Notes: generated by a model not told the origin, from the sequence alone. A stretch of DNA of 64,000 nt from Bhargavaea cecembensis (GCF_001619585.1 NZ_LQNT01000009.1:248001-312000), one strand, 5' to 3'; numbered from the stretch's first letter, positions 10,373 to 24,162 are shown. A program made the numbers and translations.

Positions 10373-12406
10373 ATGGGCAAATGCGTCAATCCTTCAGATC
10401 CGAACAGCATTCCAAAGTTCATGGATCCATTGCCGAAACCCTCTGTCGCGATGCCGGTTCATCACGACGATTATCCCGACGGCTCCTATCACGAGCTGGA
10501 AATGAAAGAGGGGCTGCACCGCTATCACCAGAATTTCCCCGAGACAAAAATCTGGGGATATGACGGGCTCATTCCGGGCCCGACGATCGAGGCAAGAAAA
10601 GACAAAACCACCTATGTAAAATACTTGAATAACCTTCCGGAAGAACATTTCCTTCCGCTCGACCGTACCCTTCACTCCAGCATCGACACGGCCGATGTCC
10701 GGACAGTCGTTCACCTGCACGGAGCGAAAGTGGACTGGGAAAGTGACGGCCACCCCGAAGCATGGTACACGAAAAATTATGAAATGACCGGTCCGACGTT
10801 CAAGCGGCAGGTGCATGCCTATACCAACCATCAGCCCGGTGCCACGCTCTGGTATCATGACCACGCGATGTCTCTCACGCGCCTGAACGTCTACTCCGGT
10901 CTTGCGGGTTTCTATCTGCTCCGTGATGCGCTGGAAGAGCGACTGAGGCTTCCTTCAGGCAAGTATGAAATCCCGATGATGATCCAGGACCGTTCGTTCA
11001 ATGAGGACGGATCGCTCTTCTATCCGGACACACCGCCGTTCCCTGTAACGGTCCACCCTTCAATCACACCGGGTGTGCTTGGAGATACCATTGCGGTCAA
11101 CGGAAAGCTCTGGCCTTACCTGAACGTTGAGCCGAGAAAATACAGGTTCCGGATTCTGAATGCTTCCAACCGCCGCGGCTACTCCCTGAGTTTATCGAAC
11201 GGGGGCACCTTCCATCAGATCGGAACCGACGGGGGCCTTCTAGAGGCGCCAGCAGAACTGACGTCCTTTGATCTGCTGCCTGCAGAGAGGACAGATATCA
11301 TCATCGACTTCTCGACGATGCAGGGACAGACCATCACTCTTCTGAATAATGATCCGGAGTTTCCGCTCAATGAGCATACGAGCGTCGTCATGCAGTTCTC
11401 CGTCTGCCTGCCGCTTGACGGTGAAGACGACAGCCAGATTCCGGAAACCCTCTATCCGGATATGGGACTGCACACCGAACATGCGCATATCGTCCGAAAC
11501 CTGCCGCTTACAGCGACGACAGACGAATACGGCCGCCCGATGCTCATGCTGAATGGTCATATGTATCATGATCCGGCCTCGGAAAAGCCGTCGATTGACA
11601 GCATCGAAATCTGGAACTTCATCAATACGACACCGATCCAGCACCCGATCCACCTCCACCTGATCCAGTTTAAAATCCTTGAGCGGCGCCCGTTCGACGT
11701 GGATGTCTTCACAGAGACGGGAGAAATCGTATTCACCGGTCCTGCGGAGCCCCCTCGGGAATATGAGCGCGGCTGGAAAGATGTTGTAAAGGCTGATGTT
11801 GGTAAGGTTACATCGATTGCCATGCACTGGAAGGACTTCACGGGCAACTATATCTGGCACTGCCACTTCCTGGAGCATGAAGACCATGACATGATGCGTC
11901 CGATTACAATCATCGAAGACGCCCATCCGGTCCAGCTGCCGCACGCCGATGACGCCCATACGGATGACCCTGCTCCGGCTGATCCGCCAACTGACACTGT
12001 CACTCCCGAGGGACCCCCGGTCACGGATGAGACAGCCGAGGAGACAGTAGACGAAGTGACTGAGGGCACCGATGACACCACCGCCAATACGGATGCCGAA
12101 GGCAACGAGGATTCGAATGCCGGTACGGCTGCTGGAGGCAACGATGACTCTGCTGAAGGTACCGCTGCCGAAGGCGCAGATGACTCCGGTGTCAACACCA
12201 CTGTTGAAGGTGACGATGTTTCCGATGCCGGTACGGCTGTTGGAGGCACCGACTGGAAATCCACTATGGCAATTCAGGGTGACGAAGCAATAGAAACTCA
12301 AAATTCCCCTGACCGTGCAAAGAACGGAACGGGCACAACTTACAAACTCAAGCCATGTAACTGCCCGAAGTGCCGTTACGCCAGGAAGAGAAAGAAAAGC
12401 AACTAA
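10373..12406 (+). CDS. cotA: CotA-type spore-coat multicopper oxidase (laccase) with acidic C-terminal extension
   Basis: A 677-residue protein. Residues 1-518 match the CotA laccase family along their length, with all four copper sites: HLHG, WYHDHA, HPIHLH, and HCHFLEHEDHDMM holding the type 1 copper His, Cys and Met. Such enzymes oxidise phenols and bilirubin on the spore coat; there is no signal peptide. Residues 519-677 are not part of CotA. They are low-complexity, rich in Asp, Glu, Thr, Gly and Ala, with four imperfect 11-12-residue repeats (for example SNAGTAAGGNDD), and end in KPCNCPKCRYARKRKKSN, a Cys-rich basic tip. I chose ATG at 10373, 12 bases after AAAGGAA, because it gives the CotA-like N-terminus; the open frame extends to 10229. 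No convincing promoter was found. The symbol is assigned by family. Confidence 0.85.
   Translation: MGKCVNPSDPNSIPKFMDPLPKPSVAMPVHHDDYPDGSYHELEMKEGLHRYHQNFPETKIWGYDGLIPGPTIEARKDKTTYVKYLNNLPEEHFLPLDRTLHSSIDTADVRTVVHLHGAKVDWESDGHPEAWYTKNYEMTGPTFKRQVHAYTNHQPGATLWYHDHAMSLTRLNVYSGLAGFYLLRDALEERLRLPSGKYEIPMMIQDRSFNEDGSLFYPDTPPFPVTVHPSITPGVLGDTIAVNGKLWPYLNVEPRKYRFRILNASNRRGYSLSLSNGGTFHQIGTDGGLLEAPAELTSFDLLPAERTDIIIDFSTMQGQTITLLNNDPEFPLNEHTSVVMQFSVCLPLDGEDDSQIPETLYPDMGLHTEHAHIVRNLPLTATTDEYGRPMLMLNGHMYHDPASEKPSIDSIEIWNFINTTPIQHPIHLHLIQFKILERRPFDVDVFTETGEIVFTGPAEPPREYERGWKDVVKADVGKVTSIAMHWKDFTGNYIWHCHFLEHEDHDMMRPITIIEDAHPVQLPHADDAHTDDPAPADPPTDTVTPEGPPVTDETAEETVDEVTEGTDDTTANTDAEGNEDSNAGTAAGGNDDSAEGTAAEGADDSGVNTTVEGDDVSDAGTAVGGTDWKSTMAIQGDEAIETQNSPDRAKNGTGTTYKLKPCNCPKCRYARKRKKSN
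11993..12259 (+). repeat. Imperfect in-frame repeats in the laccase tail
   Basis: This stretch codes for the Thr/Asp/Glu/Gly/Ala tail. Units of 33-36 bases recur, the clearest pair sharing GATGCCGGTACGGCTG-like sequence near 12117 and 12229. The units follow the 11-12-residue peptide period, suggesting growth by slipped duplication. Confidence 0.6.
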
Positions 12407-12425
12407 CAGAATGATCTTATTTTGA

Positions 12426-12467
12426 AGCCGAAGCGGAGTGCAGCGATGCCTTCCTTCGGCTCCTTTT
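12426..12467 (+). terminator. Rho-independent terminator of the laccase gene
   Basis: Stem AGCCGAAG / CTTCGGCT followed by CCTTTTTA, 20 bases after the stop codon. It sits back-to-back with the pyrE terminator on the other strand. Confidence 0.85.
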
Positions 12468-12472
12468 TACGC

Positions 12473-12504
12473 AAAAAAAGACCGGTCCTTGTGCAGGACC
12501 GGTC
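12473..12504 (-). terminator. Rho-independent terminator of the pyr operon
   Basis: On the minus strand, the stem GACCGGTCCT / AGGACCGGTC followed by seven T lies 8 bases after the pyrE stop. Confidence 0.93.
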
Positions 12505-12512
12505 AGCTGTTT

Positions 12513-13142
12513 TTATAGTTCACCTTTTCTTAATTTCCCGTGCCATTCGATCAGGCCCGGCAGCGATGATTCCGCAATGGCACCCGAGTCTGCAGCCGCC
12601 TTTGCGAGCGTATCAAAGTCGGTGAGGCTGCGGTTTGGAAGCCCGGCCTCTCCGAAATTCTTTTCCGCCTTTTCGAGGCCATATGTAAAGATCGAAACTA
12701 CCCCCAGGACATCTGCGCCCGCTTCCTTTGCTGCTTCGGCTGCGGTCAGGCTGCTGCCGCCCGTGGAGATCAGGTCCTCAATGATCACAGTACGGCTCCC
12801 TTCCTTCAGATCCCCTTCGATCTGATTGCCGCGGCCATGTCCTTTAGGCTTGGACCGGATATAGATCATCGGCTTGTCCATCAGGTCGCTCACCCAGGCG
12901 GCATGAGGGATGCCAGCGGTGGCTGTACCTGCGATCACTTCCGCTTCCGGATACTCTGCCCGGATCAGGTCTGCCAGTCCCTGTGCGATTCGTTTCCGAA
13001 CGTCTGGATGAGACATGGTCAGGCGGTTATCGCAATAGATCGGCGACTTGATGCCGGATGCCCATGTAAACGGCTCTTCCGGGCTGAAGCGAACGGCTCC
13101 GATTGAAAGGAGCGCTTCCGCAATTTCTCGTTTCAGTGACAT
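12513..13142 (-). CDS. pyrE: Orotate phosphoribosyltransferase
   Basis: A 209-residue enzyme joining orotate to PRPP to give OMP. It has the PRPP-binding signature [14 protein letters not shown] near residue 120 and the loop with [15 protein letters not shown] that closes over the active site. It is the last gene of the pyr operon and begins 1 base after pyrF ends. Confidence 0.96.
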   Translation of the reverse strand: MSLKREIAEALLSIGAVRFSPEEPFTWASGIKSPIYCDNRLTMSHPDVRKRIAQGLADLIRAEYPEAEVIAGTATAGIPHAAWVSDLMDKPMIYIRSKPKGHGRGNQIEGDLKEGSRTVIIEDLISTGGSSLTAAEAAKEAGADVLGVVSIFTYGLEKAEKNFGEAGLPNRSLTDFDTLAKAAADSGAIAESSLPGLIEWHGKLRKGEL

Positions 13143-13143
13143 G

Positions 13144-15522
<2,379 letters not shown>

Positions 15523-15526
<4 letters not shown>

Positions 15527-18500
15527 GCATGGACCTCCCGTGCTTTCACCGCTTCACGCGGGAGCATCGCCTCCGCAGAGAAGGTCATCGATTCAATGAC
15601 TCGGAGCACAGCCTTCGCCGTATCCATCGATGTCATGCACGGAATGCCGTTTTCGACGGATTCGCGTCGGATGCGGAATCCGTCACGTTCAGGCTGCTTA
15701 CCTTTGGTGAGCGTGTTGATGATGAATTGGGCTTCGCCGGTCTGGATGACGTCGATCAGCGTCTTGCCTTCCCCGCCGATCTTACCGACCGTCCTGACAG
15801 GCAGACCCGCTTCGCGGAATGTATCTGCTGTGCCTTCCGTCGCGAGCAACTGATAGCCGATATCCGCGAACCGGGCAGCGATGCCTACAGCTTCTTCCTT
15901 GTCCTTGTCGGAGACCGTGAAGAGGACCGTTCCATGGTCGCGGATTTCCATTCCGGAAGCGATAAATCCTTTATAGAGCGCTTTTTCGAATGTATCGTCC
16001 TTGCCCATGACCTCTCCCGTCGATTTCATCTCAGGTCCGAGTGTGATATCCACGCGTGCCAGCTTGGCGAAGCTGAACACCGGTACTTTCACGTAAACGC
16101 CGCTGACTTGCTCCAGCAGTCCTGTCTGGTAGCCCTGGGCGGTGATCGATTCCCCGAGAATCGCCTTCGTCGCGATATTCGCCATCGGGATACCGGTAAT
16201 TTTGCTGAGGAACGGTACCGTCCGGCTGGAGCGCGGGTTAACCTCGATCACATACACCTCTCCGTCAGCGATGACGTACTGGATGTTCATGAGGCCGACG
16301 ATGTTGAGGCCGCGGGCAAGCCGCTCCGTGTAATCCGCCAGTGTGGCGACCTGCTTTTCAGTGAGGCTCTGAGGTGGATAGACCGCAATCGAGTCTCCGG
16401 AGTGGACGCCCGCACGCTCGACGTGCTCCATGATGCCCGGGATCAGGACATTTTTGCCGTCACAGATGGCATCGACTTCGATCTCCTTGCCCGTCAGATA
16501 TCGGTCGATCAAGACCGGATGCTCCGGGCTCGCCTCGACGGCATGCTCCATGTAGTGCGTCAGTTCCTGCTCGTTGTAGACGATTTCCATCGCGCGTCCC
16601 CCGAGGACATACGACGGGCGGACAAGTACGGGGTAGCCGATGCCGCGGGCGATTTCCACCGCTTCAGGCGTAGAAACCGCCGTCTTGCCGAGCGGCTGCG
16701 GGATGCCGAGTCCGCGTAGTGTCTCTTCGAACTTGTCGCGGCTTTCCGCGCGGTCGAGGTCTTCCAGAGTCGTGCCGAGAATCTTCACTCCGCGGGCCTC
16801 GAGGGCATCCGCCAGGTTGATCGCCGTCTGGCCGCCGAACTGGACGATGACGCCTTTAGGCTGCTCGAGGTCGATGATCGCCATGACGTCCTCGATCGTG
16901 AGCGGCTCGAAGTAGAGCTTGTCGGAAATGGAGAAATCGGTCGATACCGTCTCCGGGTTGTTGTTGACAATGATAGCCTCATAGCCTGCTTCCTGGATGG
17001 CCCAGACCGAGTGTACCGTCGCATAGTCAAACTCGACGCCCTGGCCGATCCGGATCGGACCTGAACCGAGCACGAGTACGCTTTCCTTGCCTGATTTGAG
17101 CGACTCATTTTCCTCTTCATAGGTGCCGTAGAAATAAGGCGTCTCGGATTCGAACTCTCCGGCACATGTATCGACCATCTTGTAGACCGGCACGAGTCCC
17201 TGTTCAGTACGCCACTCGTACACGTCCCGCTCCTTCGTCCCCCAGAGTTCGGCGATGGTGCGGTCGGCGAAGCCCATGCGTTTCGCTTTGCGGGCGACTG
17301 TGCGGTCAAACGGGTTTTCCCTGAGGATGTTTTCGTAGGCAACGATCTTCTCCAGCTTATTCAGGAAGAAGAAGTCGATCTTGCTCCATTCGTGGATCTC
17401 TTCTACCGTAACACCGCGGCGCAGCGCCTCGCCGATGAAGAACAGGCGCTCATCGCCCGCACGGCGGATGCGCTTTTCGATCCATTCCATCGATAGGTCC
17501 TCACCATGTTTCAGGTTCAGGTGGTAAAGGCCCGTCTCAAGGGAACGGACGGCTTTCAGGATCGCTTCCTCGAACGTGCGGCCGATAGACATGACTTCCC
17601 CTGTCGCCTTCATCTGCGTTCCGAGGTTGCGCTTTGCACTTTCAAACTTATCGAACGGCCAGCGCGGGATTTTCGCGACGATGTAGTCGATCGTCGGTTC
17701 GAAGCAGGCATAGGTCTGGCCGGTCACCGGGTTCATCATCTCATCGAGTGTCAGGCCGACCGCGATTTTCGATGCGAGCTTTGCAATCGGATAGCCCGTA
17801 GCCTTCGAGGCAAGGGCGGACGAACGGCTGACACGCGGGTTGACTTCGATTGCATAGAAGTTGAAGCTGTCCGGATCAAGCGCCAGCTGGACGTTGCAGC
17901 CCCCCTCAATCCCAAGCGCTCGGATGATGTTGAGAGACACGTTCCGGAGCATCTGTACTTCGCGGTCGGAAAGCGTCTGGACCGGTGCCACGACGATCGA
18001 ATCGCCAGTATGGATGCCGACCGGGTCGAAGTTTTCCATGCTGCAGACGACGATCGCATTGTCCGCCGAGTCACGCATGACCTCGAATTCGATTTCTTTA
18101 AAGCCGGCGATTGACTTTTCAAGAAGGCACTGTGTCACCGGGCTGTACTTCAGACCGCTCGCGACAATCTCCTCGAGTTCCTTGTCGTCATGGCAGATGC
18201 CGCCGCCAGTACCGCCAAGCGTAAATGCCGGGCGCACGATGACCGGATAGCCGACCACCGAGACGAACGCCTTTGCTTCCTCCAGGTTATGGATGATCTC
18301 GCTTTCCGGCACCGGCACATCCAGTTCGTTCATGAGGGACCTGAACAGCTCGCGGTCCTCGGCCTTGTTGATGGCGTCCAGCTTCGTGCCGAGCACTTCG
18401 ATGCCGAGCTCATCAAGAATTCCCGACTTATCGAGATCAATCGCCATATTAAGTCCTGTCTGGCCGCCGAGAGTCGGAAGAATGGCATCCGGACGCTCCT

Positions 18501-18738
18501 TGCGGATGATCCGGGAGACAAACTCAAGGGAAATCGGTTCGATATATACCTTGTCCGCGATCTCCGTGTCGGTCATGATCGTTGCAGGGTTGGAGTTGAT
18601 GAGGATGACGCGGTACCCTTCCTCTTTCAGCGAGAGGCAGGCCTGTGTTCCTGCATAATCAAACTCTGCGGCCTGGCCGATGACAATCGGGCCGGAACCG
18701 ATGACGAGGATCGTTTCGATATCTGTGCGTTTAGGCAT
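15523..18738 (-). CDS. carB: Carbamoyl-phosphate synthase large subunit, pyrimidine type
   Basis: A 1071-residue enzyme with two homologous ATP-grasp halves (about residues 1-400 and 550-930), an oligomerisation domain between them, and a C-terminal MGS-like allosteric domain. It makes carbamoyl phosphate from bicarbonate, two ATP and ammonia; the ammonia normally arrives through a tunnel from Car[20 protein letters not shown] marks the second half. The frame is open upstream into carA, but the family start is [17 protein letters not shown] at 18738, overlapping carA by 8 bases. No damage is apparent. It is paired with an unusual CarA. Confidence 0.95.
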
Positions 18739-19837
18739 TGGCGATGATCTCCTTTCCGTTGTGGCGCTCCATGGTGTCGATAAACCGGTCAAACAGGTGA
18801 TTCGAATCCTCCGGTCCCGGAGAAGCTTCAGGATCGAACTGGACGGAGAATGCCGCATGTGTCTCATGCGCCAGCCCCTCGACCGTGCCATCATTTAGGG
18901 CGACATGGGTGACGGTCAGCCCCGTACCTTCGAGCGAATCCAGGTCCACTGCATACTGGTGGTTCTGGGAAGTGATTTCCGTGCGGCCCGTTTGCAGGTC
19001 CTTCACGGGATGGTTGCCGCCATGGTGGCCGAAGCCCATCTTGAATGTTTTTGCCCCGCAGCTGATGGCCAGCAGCTCGTGGCCGAGATTGATGCCGAAG
19101 ATCGGAACTTTTCCGAGCACTTCCCTGATAAAGGCAGGCGCTTCTGCGACATCCTCGGGGTTGCCCGGCCCGTTCGAGAGCAGGATGCCGTCCGGATGCC
19201 AGGCGAGCACATCTTCGGCGGAAGTGTCATATGGAACGACGAGGACATCGCAGCCGCGGTTATTCAGCTCGCGCAGGATGCCGTGCTTCATGCCGTAGTC
19301 CACGACAGCCACCCGCTTGCCGCGGCCCGGACTCGGGTAGGGACGCTTGGTTGATACAGCTTCGACGAGGCCCGGTGCCATTTCTGATGCCGCAAGCACC
19401 TGAAGCGCCGTGTCCAGGTTGACGTCCTTTCCGGCTTCGGTGAGCATTCCTTTCATCGTGCCTTTGCTCCGGATGATTCGGGTAAGTTTACGGGTGTCGA
19501 TTTCAGAGATGCCGGGAATGCTGCGTTTTTCCATGAAGGAGGAAAGCGTTTCGTCACAGCGGAAATTCGACGGCTGATCCTCAATTGCCCGGACTGCGAG
19601 AGCACCGAGATTAAGATCTACCGACTCTGAATCATCCCGGTTCACCCCGTAGTTGCCGATGAGCGGATAGGTCATGACGAGAATCACACCTGTGTTGGAC
19701 GGGTTCGTCAGTGCTTCCTGGTAACCGCTCATGCTGGTCGTGAAGACGACCTCGCCGACCATGCCGCGGTCTGCACCGAACGCCTCTCCCTCAAATACCG
19801 TACCGTCTTCAAGAATCAGATATCGCTTTTTTGTCAT
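18731..19837 (-). CDS. carA: Carbamoyl-phosphate synthase small subunit with degenerate glutaminase site
   Basis: A 368-residue protein of normal length. The N-terminal CarA-specific domain is intact ([35 protein letters not shown]). The C-terminal half is a class I glutamine amidotransferase fold with [21 protein letters not shown] and [10 protein letters not shown]. The nucleophile elbow reads [10 protein letters not shown] instead of the family GICLGHQLLA, so the catalytic Cys is Asn250 (codon AAT at 19088-19090). The catalytic His motif reads FDPEASPGP instead of FHPEASPGP, giving Asp335 (codon GAT at 18833-18835); the triad Glu337 remains. By analogy with ammonia-using mammalian CPS I, whose nucleophile is also lost, this subunit should not hydrolyse glutamine and may act only structurally. 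Start is ATG at 19837, overlapping pyrC by 4 bases. Confidence 0.93.
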   Translation of the reverse strand: MTKKRYLILEDGTVFEGEAFGADRGMVGEVVFTTSMSGYQEALTNPSNTGVILVMTYPLIGNYGVNRDDSESVDLNLGALAVRAIEDQPSNFRCDETLSSFMEKRSIPGISEIDTRKLTRIIRSKGTMKGMLTEAGKDVNLDTALQVLAASEMAPGLVEAVSTKRPYPSPGRGKRVAVVDYGMKHGILRELNNRGCDVLVVPYDTSAEDVLAWHPDGILLSNGPGNPEDVAEAPAFIREVLGKVPIFGINLGHELLAISCGAKTFKMGFGHHGGNHPVKDLQTGRTEITSQNHQYAVDLDSLEGTGLTVTHVALNDGTVEGLAHETHAAFSVQFDPEASPGPEDSNHLFDRFIDTMERHNGKEIIANA

Positions 19838-21114
19838 TGTTGTCCCTCCTGCCAAACGATGTCGCCGCCGAAGATCGTCATGACCGGCCAGCCTTTGCAT
19901 GAGCGGCCTCCGAACGGGGTGTTCTTTCCTTTTGATGCGAATGTTTCAGGTTCAATTGTTTTTTCCGTTTCCAAGTCGATCAGGACCAAATCTGCAGGCA
20001 GCCCTTCCCCGATGCGGCCGTATCCGAGGCCGAACACATCCGCCGGCTTCTCGGTCAGCCAGTCCGTCAGCTGCTTGAGCGTCCACCTGCCCGTCTCGAC
20101 GAAGTTCGTGTAGAGCAGCGGGAAAGCCGTCTCAAGTCCCGTGATGCCGAATGGAGCCTTTTCCATTCCGCCCGCTTTTTCTTCCGCGGTATGCGGGGCG
20201 TGGTCCGTGGCGATCACATCGATCGTGCCGTCGAGCAGTCCCTCATGGAGCGCCTCCAGATCTTCCTGTGCACGAAGCGGCGGGTTCATCTTCCAGTTCG
20301 CGTCATTTCCCGGAATGTCTTCTTCCGTCAGGAGCAGGTGGTGGGGCGTGACTTCCGCCGTCACCCGGATGCCTGCCGCCTTCGCATCCCGGATCGTCCT
20401 CACTGATTCCTTTGTGCTCACGTGGCAGACATGGTAGTGCGCACCGGCAGCCTCCGCCAGAAGTACATCCCTTGAGATATGGACGGATTCGGCTATCGAC
20501 GGGATACCCGGGATGCCTAGCTCCCTGCTTCGCTTGCCGTCATGCATGGCACCGCCGTAGATGAGCGTGTTGTCCTCGCAGTGTGCCACGACCGGCATGC
20601 CGATTTCAGCCGCATCCCGCATCGCCTCGTACATCATGCCCGCCGACTGGACGCCGACACCGTCATCTGTGAAGGCGAATGCGCCGTTCCTCTTCAGCTC
20701 CGCCATGTCCGTCCGTTCCTTGCCCGCTTCGCGGATGGTGATCGACGCATAAGGCAGCACCCGGACCCGTGCGTTTTCTTCGATAAGCGCGTTGACTTTT
20801 CCAATGTTTTCTGCCGAGTCCGGGACTGGCCTTGTGTTCGGCATGGCACAGATTGTCGTGAAGCCGCCGCGGGCTGCCGCTTCAGTGCCCGTGCGGATCG
20901 TCTCTTTGTGCTCGCCCCCCGGTTCACGCAGATGGACATGCACATCGATCAGCCCCGGTGCAGCAAATCGGCCGCCTCCGTCCACGATTTCATGGCCCTC
21001 CTGAGGCAGGTTCTGCCCAACCTTTTTGAACAGGCCGTCCTCCATCAGGATTTCCGCGTTCACGAGTGTCCCGTTATCATCCAGCATCCGGATGTTTCTG
21101 ATCAATGTGCCCAT
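19834..21114 (-). CDS. pyrC: Dihydroorotase
   Basis: A 426-residue class I dihydroorotase that cyclises carbamoyl-aspartate. Metal ligands are visible in [10 protein letters not shown] near residue 60, [14 protein letters not shown] and ATDHAPH. It starts 1 base after pyrB ends and overlaps carA by 4 bases. Length matches the Gram-positive type. Confidence 0.96.
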   Translation of the reverse strand: MGTLIRNIRMLDDNGTLVNAEILMEDGLFKKVGQNLPQEGHEIVDGGGRFAAPGLIDVHVHLREPGGEHKETIRTGTEAAARGGFTTICAMPNTRPVPDSAENIGKVNALIEENARVRVLPYASITIREAGKERTDMAELKRNGAFAFTDDGVGVQSAGMMYEAMRDAAEIGMPVVAHCEDNTLIYGGAMHDGKRSRELGIPGIPSIAESVHISRDVLLAEAAGAHYHVCHVSTKESVRTIRDAKAAGIRVTAEVTPHHLLLTEEDIPGNDANWKMNPPLRAQEDLEALHEGLLDGTIDVIATDHAPHTAEEKAGGMEKAPFGITGLETAFPLLYTNFVETGRWTLKQLTDWLTEKPADVFGLGYGRIGEGLPADLVLIDLETEKTIEPETFASKGKNTPFGGRSCKGWPVMTIFGGDIVWQEGQQ

Positions 21115-21115
21115 C

Positions 21116-21994
21116 TCAATCTCTCCCCTTCAATATCGTTTCAAGTACTGCCATCCTCACATAGACCCCGTTCTCCACCTGCCGGAAAATTCTTGCCCGG
21201 CTGTGTTCGACGAGTTCGCCTGCAATCTCCACGCCCCTGTTGACGGGTGCCGGGTGCAGGATAATGGCGCCCTTTTTCATCCGTGCCGCCCGCTCAGCAG
21301 TCAGTCCGTACCGTTCGTGGTAGCTTCCTGCCGAAAAAGATCCTTCGCCGCTGTGCCGCTCGTGCTGGACACGGAGCAGCATCACCGCGTCGCTGTCGGG
21401 CAGAACTTCTTCCCAGTCTTCCGCCGAGTCAAAATCGCCCTGCCATTCGGGCGGACAGAGGATCCGGACGTCCGCTCCGAACATTTCAAGCGCATCCCGG
21501 CCGGATTTGGCCACCCTGCTGTGCGAAACATCTCCGGCGATGGTTACTTTCAGGTTCTCCAGTGTGCCGAATTCCTCACGGAGTGTGAACAAGTCGAGCA
21601 GCGTCTGTGTCGGGTGCTGGCCCGATCCGTCTCCCGCATTGATCATGGCCATGGATGTCCGGCCTTCCAGTTCCTTGTAGAAGCGGTCCTCAGGATGCCG
21701 GATGACAAGCGCATCCAGGCCGATCGCTTCTAGTGTCCGGACCGTGTCGTAGAGGGTCTCTCCCTTCAGCGTGCTCGAGAACCCGGCTTCAAACGGAATC
21801 ACTTCCAGTCCGAGCCTGCGCTCTGCCATTTCGAAGCTTGTCTTGGTGCGTGTGCTCGGTTCGAAGAACAGATTGCTGATATAGTGCGTCCGGCCGAGTT
21901 GCGGCACGGCCCCTTCCCTCAGTTCAGAAGCCCTGTCGAGAATGCGGATGATTCCATCCGGCCCGAGGCGTTTCATCGATAACAGGTGGTCCAT
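21116..21994 (-). CDS. pyrB: Aspartate carbamoyltransferase catalytic subunit
   Basis: A 292-residue enzyme joining carbamoyl phosphate to aspartate. It has the carbamoyl-phosphate motif [13 protein letters not shown] near residue 47, the LKGETLYDT loop, and [12 protein letters not shown] strong site AAGGAGG lies 9 bases before the ATG. An attenuator precedes it (22014-22112), so it heads the biosynthetic part of the operon. No regulatory PyrI is present, as usual in Bacillales. Confidence 0.96.
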   Translation of the reverse strand: MDHLLSMKRLGPDGIIRILDRASELREGAVPQLGRTHYISNLFFEPSTRTKTSFEMAERRLGLEVIPFEAGFSSTLKGETLYDTVRTLEAIGLDALVIRHPEDRFYKELEGRTSMAMINAGDGSGQHPTQTLLDLFTLREEFGTLENLKVTIAGDVSHSRVAKSGRDALEMFGADVRILCPPEWQGDFDSAEDWEEVLPDSDAVMLLRVQHERHSGEGSFSAGSYHERYGLTAERAARMKKGAIILHPAPVNRGVEIAGELVEHSRARIFRQVENGVYVRMAVLETILKGRD

Positions 21995-22013
21995 GATGAC
22001 AGTCCTCCTTATG

Positions 22014-22112
22014 TAAAAAGAGCCTTTCCGGTTTTCGGAAAGGCTCTTTGCGCTTTTGCGGGTACACGTATCCCGTCTGCAGCAAAAGGTCCTTTCCGTA
22101 TCTCCCGGATAC
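22014..22112 (-). promoter_or_regulatory. PyrR-dependent attenuator between pyrP and pyrB
   Basis: On the minus strand three elements occur in order. GTATCCGGGAGATAC (22112-22098) can form a GTATC/GATAC stem with a UCCGGGAG-like loop resembling the PyrR site. GGAAAGG follows and can pair with CCTTTCC of the terminator as an antiterminator. Last is the terminator AAAGAGCCTTTCC / GGAAAGGCTCTTT with trailing T at 22014-22049. The loop is one base shorter than the usual consensus, so PyrR binding is less certain than in the operon leader. Confidence 0.75.
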
Positions 22113-22125
22113 AGTTAAAAGGCGG

Positions 22126-23412
22126 TTATTCGATTTCGCCCGCTTCGTTGCCCTCCGGCTTGCCCGGCAGGAGCAGGTTGAGCAGGACCCCGAGGATGGC
22201 GGCGAGTGCCATGCCCTCAATTTTGAACGTTTCGCTGATTTCGATCGCTGCTCCGCCGATCCCCGTCACGAGGATGACCGAAGCGATGACCAGGTTGCGC
22301 TGCTTGTCGAAGTCAATGCCGTGCTCAACCAGCATGCGGAGCCCGGAGGAGGCAATGATACCGAACAGCAGAATCGAGATGCCGCCAAGCACCGCCTGCG
22401 GGATGGTGGCGATGAGTGCCATCAGCTTCCCGAGGAACGAGAACAGGATGGCCAGTACCGCTGCGCCGAAAATGACATGGATGCTGAACACCTTTGTCAG
22501 TGCGAGGACGCCGATGTTTTCTCCGTAGGTCGTCTTTGGCGGACCGCCGACCAGACCGCTGAATAACGTTCCGAGTCCATCACCGAGAAGCGAGCGGTGA
22601 AGGCCCGGGTCCCTGATAAAGTTTCTGTCTGTGATCCGTCCCAGCACCAGCTGATGTCCGATATGCTCGGAAATCGTCACGATCGCGATCGGTACCATGA
22701 CGGCAAGCAGTGTGCCCGTCACCTGAAATTCATAATGCACACCCGGCACGATAAAGTCCGGAAGCGCAAACCAGTCTGCCTTTCTGACAGGTGAAAAATC
22801 GATGATCCCGATGACGGCTGAGTACAGGTAGCCGGTGACGATCCCGATCAGGACCGGCATGAGGCTCACGAGGCCTTTAAAGAAGATGATACAGATCACG
22901 GCAGCTGCCAGCGTCACAATCGCCGCCGAGAAATGGAGGAAGCTGTATGTACTTTCCCCGTCTACCTGGATCGTGCTTGCCATGCCGACTGCGGTCGGCG
23001 CGAGCGCCAGGCCGATGACCATGATGACCGGTCCGACGACGACCGGCGGCAGGATTCGCATGATCCAGCGGTGCCCGGTCTTCCAGATCAGGAGCGAGAC
23101 AAGGGCATAGACCAGCGAGACAAACAAGCTGCCGATCATGGCGCTGCCGATGCCTCCCGCCTGGGTCGCCACCTGAATCGGGATGATGAATGCGAATGAA
23201 GAGCCAAGATACGCCGGAACCTTGAATCCGGTCACCAGGATAAAGACGATTGTTGCAATTCCGCTTGTCAGGAGCGCGATTGCCGGGCTTAGCCCGACCA
23301 GCTGAGGGACAAGAATTGTCGCTCCGAACATCGCAAACATATGCTGCAGGCTGAGTGTCAGCAGCTTGCCGTTAGATGGCCTATCCTGGATGTCGAGTAC
23401 TGCGTTTGCCAT
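22126..23412 (-). CDS. pyrP: Uracil permease (nucleobase:cation symporter-2 family)
   Basis: A 428-residue integral membrane protein with about 12-14 hydrophobic segments. It starts MANAVLDIQDRPSNGKLLTL and has the family patterns QHMFAMFGATILVPQLVGLSP near the N-terminus and GLGTLFSGLVGGPPKTTYGENIG around residue 285. It imports uracil for salvage. It lies 32 bases after pyrR; no attenuator fits in that short gap, unlike B. subtilis. Confidence 0.95.
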   Translation of the reverse strand: MANAVLDIQDRPSNGKLLTLSLQHMFAMFGATILVPQLVGLSPAIALLTSGIATIVFILVTGFKVPAYLGSSFAFIIPIQVATQAGGIGSAMIGSLFVSLVYALVSLLIWKTGHRWIMRILPPVVVGPVIMVIGLALAPTAVGMASTIQVDGESTYSFLHFSAAIVTLAAAVICIIFFKGLVSLMPVLIGIVTGYLYSAVIGIIDFSPVRKADWFALPDFIVPGVHYEFQVTGTLLAVMVPIAIVTISEHIGHQLVLGRITDRNFIRDPGLHRSLLGDGLGTLFSGLVGGPPKTTYGENIGVLALTKVFSIHVIFGAAVLAILFSFLGKLMALIATIPQAVLGGISILLFGIIASSGLRMLVEHGIDFDKQRNLVIASVILVTGIGGAAIEISETFKIEGMALAAILGVLLNLLLPGKPEGNEAGEIE

Positions 23413-23444
23413 GCTTCATGTCCCCATTCTCCAATGTATTGCCG

Positions 23445-24131
<687 letters not shown>

Positions 24132-24162
24132 TTAAAGGTTCGCTATTTGATTCGTCTGACTC

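Noticed and set aside
11240-12301. 353-codon minus-strand open frame opposite the laccase gene
   Set aside because: Antisense to a real gene; its Val/Ser/Gly repeats mirror the laccase tail repeats. No ribosome binding site or known motif.
15529-16719. 396-codon plus-strand open frame opposite carB
   Set aside because: Antisense shadow of carB with Arg/Asp-rich composition and no recognisable domain.
16779-16838. Possible loss of an ATP-grasp residue in CarB to match the dead CarA
   Set aside because: Both CarB halves looked intact on reading; I could not point to any missing residue without an alignment.
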